From the NCBI GenBank assembly GCA_022825705.1, contig JAJDWH010000050.1:62001-126000 (forward strand): DNA of 64,000 nt. The letters run 5' to 3'. Within the stretch, counting starts at the first letter, position 1. Every line of letters starts with the position of its first letter. This document shows positions 61,321 through 64,000 of this stretch, piece after piece. The position numbers and the translations under genes were made by a program. The notes below the pieces were generated by a model that did not search any database, was not told where the DNA came from, and was given only the letters and a program-made list of their open reading frames with translations. This stretch comes from Alphaproteobacteria bacterium (GTDB lineage Bacteria > Pseudomonadota > Alphaproteobacteria > TMED109).

Positions 61321-64000
61321 TTAGTTCCGCTTAGGGATGAGGAATTTCTGGCCCGGGTAGATCCAGTGCGGGTCGGCGATCTGATAGCTGTTGGAGTCGT
61401 AAATCAGCGTGTACAGGATGCCCCGTCCGTAATGGCGGCGAGAAATTCCCCACAAGGTGTTTCCTTTTACGACGGTGACGACCGTCGCCGCTGCAGGAAT
61501 CAGCTTGCCGCCGGCACGAATTAGCGTGGTGACGATTCGTTCCGTGACGGTATCGTCATTTGGCGCTGTCTGGTCGATCCGAACCTTGTAGCTGCCTGTT
61601 TTCGCAAGTGGGTGCTGGGTGCGAACCGTCCAGTAGCCGTTCTCGCCGATGATCGTGGAACCCGTCGCCTCGTTGTCCAGGTAGACCGTGACTTTCTGCC
61701 CCGCCTCGCCGCCGCCGGTGATCGAGGCGTAGCCATCCTCGTCGAACGTCACCGTAGTCAGCGAGAGCACGGTGTCAGGGTCGGCCATCGACGGGCTCGG
61801 CTGAATGACACCCACGGTCTCTCCCTGCTCGTCAATCAGCAACGCGATTGGTGCCTCGCTCGGCGCGCTTTCCGTCGGTTCGGTGACGCGGGCGGCGAGC
61901 ATCTCGCGATCCGGAATCAGCACCACGACTATTCGCGAAGCCGTCCGTCGGTCAGGAACGTCGGGTGACAGCACGGCAATGGAAAGTTCCCGCACGCCGG
62001 GCAGCAATTGCACGTCGGGAACGAACACGAACTCGCCGTTACGGTTGGTGTCCGCTGTCGCGATGACTTCGCCATCGACGACCAGCTCGACCTGAGACCC
62101 GGGCACCGTCCGGCCGGCGACGACCACCGTCCCGTCGGGAGACACCTGCACCACGTCGAACTGCGCCACGTCTTCCGGCGTCGGGGGAGCCATCGATTCC
62201 GGTGCCGGCAGGGACTCTTCCGGAGCCGCGGCACCCTCAGGATCGGGCGCAGTTGCATCAGCCGGTGCCTCCGGCAACGCGGCCACCTGTTGCGCTGCCG
62301 GCGCTTCAGTCGAAGCCCCGTCATCCGGTCCTGGCCCGTCCGTAGGCACTGCTGGCGCAATGTCCGGGGACTCAGAAGACACGGCTTGCTCCGTGGCAGC
62401 CACATCAGCAGATGGAGCCTCGGACACCGGTGTAGTCACGGGTTCCTCTTGGTCGGCAGTTCGCTCGGACCCGTCCGTCGACGGCGCAGATGCCGAAACC
62501 TTCGCGAGCTCGGCCGGGGTCGCTTCACCCTCGGCCAACGCCGGCTCCTCGTCCTGCGGCACGGCCAGGGCAGGCGGTGTCGCGGGCTCCGGAACAGGCA
62601 CCACCACCGCGGCCACGTCTGGGGCGTCCCCGGTCTCGGATTCCGCCGTCGGTGGCGGCGTGTCCTCCCTGGGCTCGGCCGGGGTCGCTTCGGCCTCGGC
62701 CAACGCCGGCCTTGCGTCCTCCTGCTCCACCCGCACAGGCGGTGCCGCGGGCTCCGGGGCAGCAGCCACAACCGGGTCAACCTCCGGGGCGTCCCCGGTC
62801 TCCGACCTCGCCGTCGAGGACGGCGTTTCTTCCGCAGGTTCGGTTGGGATCGCTTCGGCCTCGGCCAACGCAGATCCTGCATCCTCCTGATCGACCGACT
62901 CAGGGGGTGCCGCGGGCTCCAGGGCAGGCGCCACGACCGGGTCAGCGTCTGGAACGTCCCCGGTCTCGGTGCTCGCCGTCGGTGGCGGCGTGTCCTCCGC
63001 AGGCTCGGCCGGGGGTGCTTCGACCTCGGCCGACGACGGATCCTCGCCCTGCGGCACGGCCGGCGCAGTCGGTGTCGCGGGCCCCGGAACAGGCACCACC
63101 ACCGCGGCCACGTCTGGGACGTCCCCGGTCTCGGATCCCGCTGTCGCGGGCGGCCTTTCTTCCGCAGGTTCGGCCGGGGTCGCTTCGGCCTCGGCCAACG
63201 GCGGATCCTCGTCCTGCGGCACGGCCGGGGCAGGCGGTGTCGCGGGCTCCGGAACAGGCACCACCACCGCGGCCATGTCTGGGACGTCCCCGGTATCGGA
63301 TCCCGCTGTCGCGGACGGCGTGTCCTCCCCAGGCTCGGCCGGGGTCGCTTCGGGCTCGGCCGACGGCGGATCCCCGTCCTGCGGCACGGCCGGATCAGGC
63401 GCTGCTGCGGGCTCCGGGGCAGCAGCCACGACTGGGTCAACCTCCGGGGCGTCCCCGGTCTCGGATTCCGCCGTCGGTGGCGGCGTGTCCTCCCTGGGCT
63501 CGGCCGGGGTCGCTTCGGCCTCGGCCAACGCCGGCCCTGCGTCCTCCTGCTCGACCGGTTCAGGTGGTGCCGCGGGCTCCGGAACAGGCACCGCCACCGC
63601 GGCCACGTCTGGGGCGTCCCCGGTCTCGGATTCCGTCGTTGGTGGCGGCGTCTCCTCCGAGGGTTCCGCCACCACTGTCGTTACCGAAGCGGGCACCTCG
63701 TCCTGCTGCGCGACCCGCGAATCAGTCGGATCGACCTCACCGCCAGCCCCAGCTGCCGTCTCCGTGTCCAGGTGGGCAGGCTCAGGCTCAACTGCCGCGG
63801 GCGGAGCCGCTGCTTCATCTTCAGCGGCTGAGGAACCTGGAGCTTCCTCTGACGGCGATGCAACCTCACCAGATTGCTCGGCTGGGACTGGTGTTTCGAC
63901 CTGTTCGGGCCGCCCAGCGGAATCTTCCGATTCCGGTGGTCCAGCTGACGATTCCGCAGGATCTTCATCAGAAGCGGTTGCTTCTGCCTCGGCGGTGCTT
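61321..64000 (-). CDS. large LysM-domain protein with Pro/Glu/Ala-rich tandem repeats, N-terminus beyond window
   Basis: The frame stays open to base 64000, so at least 892 residues are present and the start is missing. A GTG at 63696 is internal. Order from the visible N-side: an acidic Pro/Ala/Glu/Thr-rich region, seven 55-residue repeats (such as EATPAEPREDTPPPTAESET), and a second low-complexity stretch. Next come Ig-like segments beginning FDVVQVSPDGTVVVAGRTVP and LSIAVLSPDVPDRRTASRIV, and finally a LysM domain VVKGNTLWGISRRHYGRG with YPGQKFLIPKR at the end. LysM binds peptidoglycan, so the protein is probably periplasmic with a long flexible spacer. Related alphaproteobacterial LysM proteins are shorter. 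Confidence 0.88.
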   Translation of the reverse strand, partial: STAEAEATASDEDPAESSAGPPESEDSAGRPEQVETPVPAEQSGEVASPSEEAPGSSAAEDEAAAPPAAVEPEPAHLDTETAAGAGGEVDPTDSRVAQQDEVPASVTTVVAEPSEETPPPTTESETGDAPDVAAVAVPVPEPAAPPEPVEQEDAGPALAEAEATPAEPREDTPPPTAESETGDAPEVDPVVAAAPEPAAAPDPAVPQDGDPPSAEPEATPAEPGEDTPSATAGSDTGDVPDMAAVVVPVPEPATPPAPAVPQDEDPPLAEAEATPAEPAEERPPATAGSETGDVPDVAAVVVPVPGPATPTAPAVPQGEDPSSAEVEAPPAEPAEDTPPPTASTETGDVPDADPVVAPALEPAAPPESVDQEDAGSALAEAEAIPTEPAEETPSSTARSETGDAPEVDPVVAAAPEPAAPPVRVEQEDARPALAEAEATPAEPREDTPPPTAESETGDAPDVAAVVVPVPEPATPPALAVPQDEEPALAEGEATPAELAKVSASAPSTDGSERTADQEEPVTTPVSEAPSADVAATEQAVSSESPDIAPAVPTDGPGPDDGASTEAPAAQQVAALPEAPADATAPDPEGAAAPEESLPAPESMAPPTPEDVAQFDVVQVSPDGTVVVAGRTVPGSQVELVVDGEVIATADTNRNGEFVFVPDVQLLPGVRELSIAVLSPDVPDRRTASRIVVVLIPDREMLAARVTEPTESAPSEAPIALLIDEQGETVGVIQPSPSMADPDTVLSLTTVTFDEDGYASITGGGEAGQKVTVYLDNEATGSTIIGENGYWTVRTQHPLAKTGSYKVRIDQTAPNDDTVTERIVTTLIRAGGKLIPAAATVVTVVKGNTLWGISRRHYGRGILYTLIYDSNSYQIADPHWIYPGQKFLIPKRN
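62508..63662 (-). repeat. seven tandem 165-bp coding repeats
   Basis: The landmark GTCCCCGGT(C/A)TC recurs at 62626, 62791, 62956, 63121, 63286, 63451 and 63616, always exactly 165 bp apart (55 codons). Two unit flavours are present, one with VPVPEPATPP...VPQDE and one with APEPAAPP...VEQEDA. Boundaries are approximate. The repeat lies wholly inside the LysM gene and keeps its frame. Confidence 0.9.

Noticed and set aside
62508..63662. CRISPR-like array
   Set aside because: Period is 165 bp with continuous homology and an open coding frame; there are no short repeats with unique spacers.
62008..63831. 607-codon Arg/Gly-rich plus-strand frame
   Set aside because: It arises from the repetitive GC-rich antisense of the LysM gene; Arg-rich composition reflects reversed Pro/Ala/Glu codons.

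Overview
The window (about 63-65% GC by eye) comes from a Gram-negative bacterium. It carries TonB-dependent receptors, TRAP transporters and a Tat-exported PhoX-like protein. A 5-aminolevulinate synthase of the C4 (Shemin) type and many dctPQM sets point to an alphaproteobacterium, probably an uncultured, possibly marine or host-associated heterotroph. That placement is inference: the HemB is the cysteine-rich zinc type and the ferrochelatase looks actinobacterial, and neither is typical of alphaproteobacteria.

Left part (1-9638) is tetrapyrrole synthesis. hemA runs off the left edge on the minus strand behind a secreted nuclease. Divergently, hemC-hemD-hemB-hemE-(chlorite-dismutase-family gene)-hemH-(flavin amine oxidase) form a tight plus-strand operon with overlaps at the last steps. 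The ferrochelatase has the C-terminal cysteine cluster and signature blocks of coproporphyrin ferrochelatases, and a ChdC/HemQ-superfamily gene overlaps its start. Together they suggest a coproporphyrin-dependent-like heme branch in a proteobacterial background, the most interesting feature of the window.

9639-21108: two convergent TonB-dependent receptors of one subfamily, an iorA-iorB pair for arylpyruvate oxidation, and a vapBC/fitAB-type toxin-antitoxin pair whose toxin stop overlaps a frameshifted fragment of a restriction-enzyme R subunit.

21683-33415: a minus-strand operon with an IlvD/Edd-family dehydratase, a D-2-hydroxyacid dehydrogenase, an unknown secreted protein and TRAP dctPQM (probably sugar-acid uptake and catabolism). 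Then come single genes: an outer-membrane barrel, ChaC, a YhdH/AcuI-type reductase, an amidase and a VOC protein.

33526-43567: a homoprotocatechuate (4-hydroxyphenylacetate meta-cleavage) cluster hpaB-E-D-G plus an AMP-ligase and a MarR regulator, facing a second TRAP set. IorAB and Hpa together suggest aromatic amino acid breakdown.

43893-51440: tRNA-Pro, tRNA-Gln, a Mo-box-like palindrome before moaA, nadK, then a minus-strand chain dctQ-dctM (no dctP)-dehalogenase-like hydrolase-mnmA-ybdK joined by four-base overlaps. The hydrolase has Glu where haloalkane dehalogenases have the Asp nucleophile.

51985-64000: a PhoX-like protein, a peptide-type ABC importer without ATPases, a GPP34 protein, a PDZ protein, a DsbA-fold isomerase and a dienelactone hydrolase. 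These are followed by tRNA-Gln(CTG), a strong candidate small RNA with an anti-Shine-Dalgarno linker, and a large LysM protein with seven exact-period 165-bp repeats that runs off the right edge.
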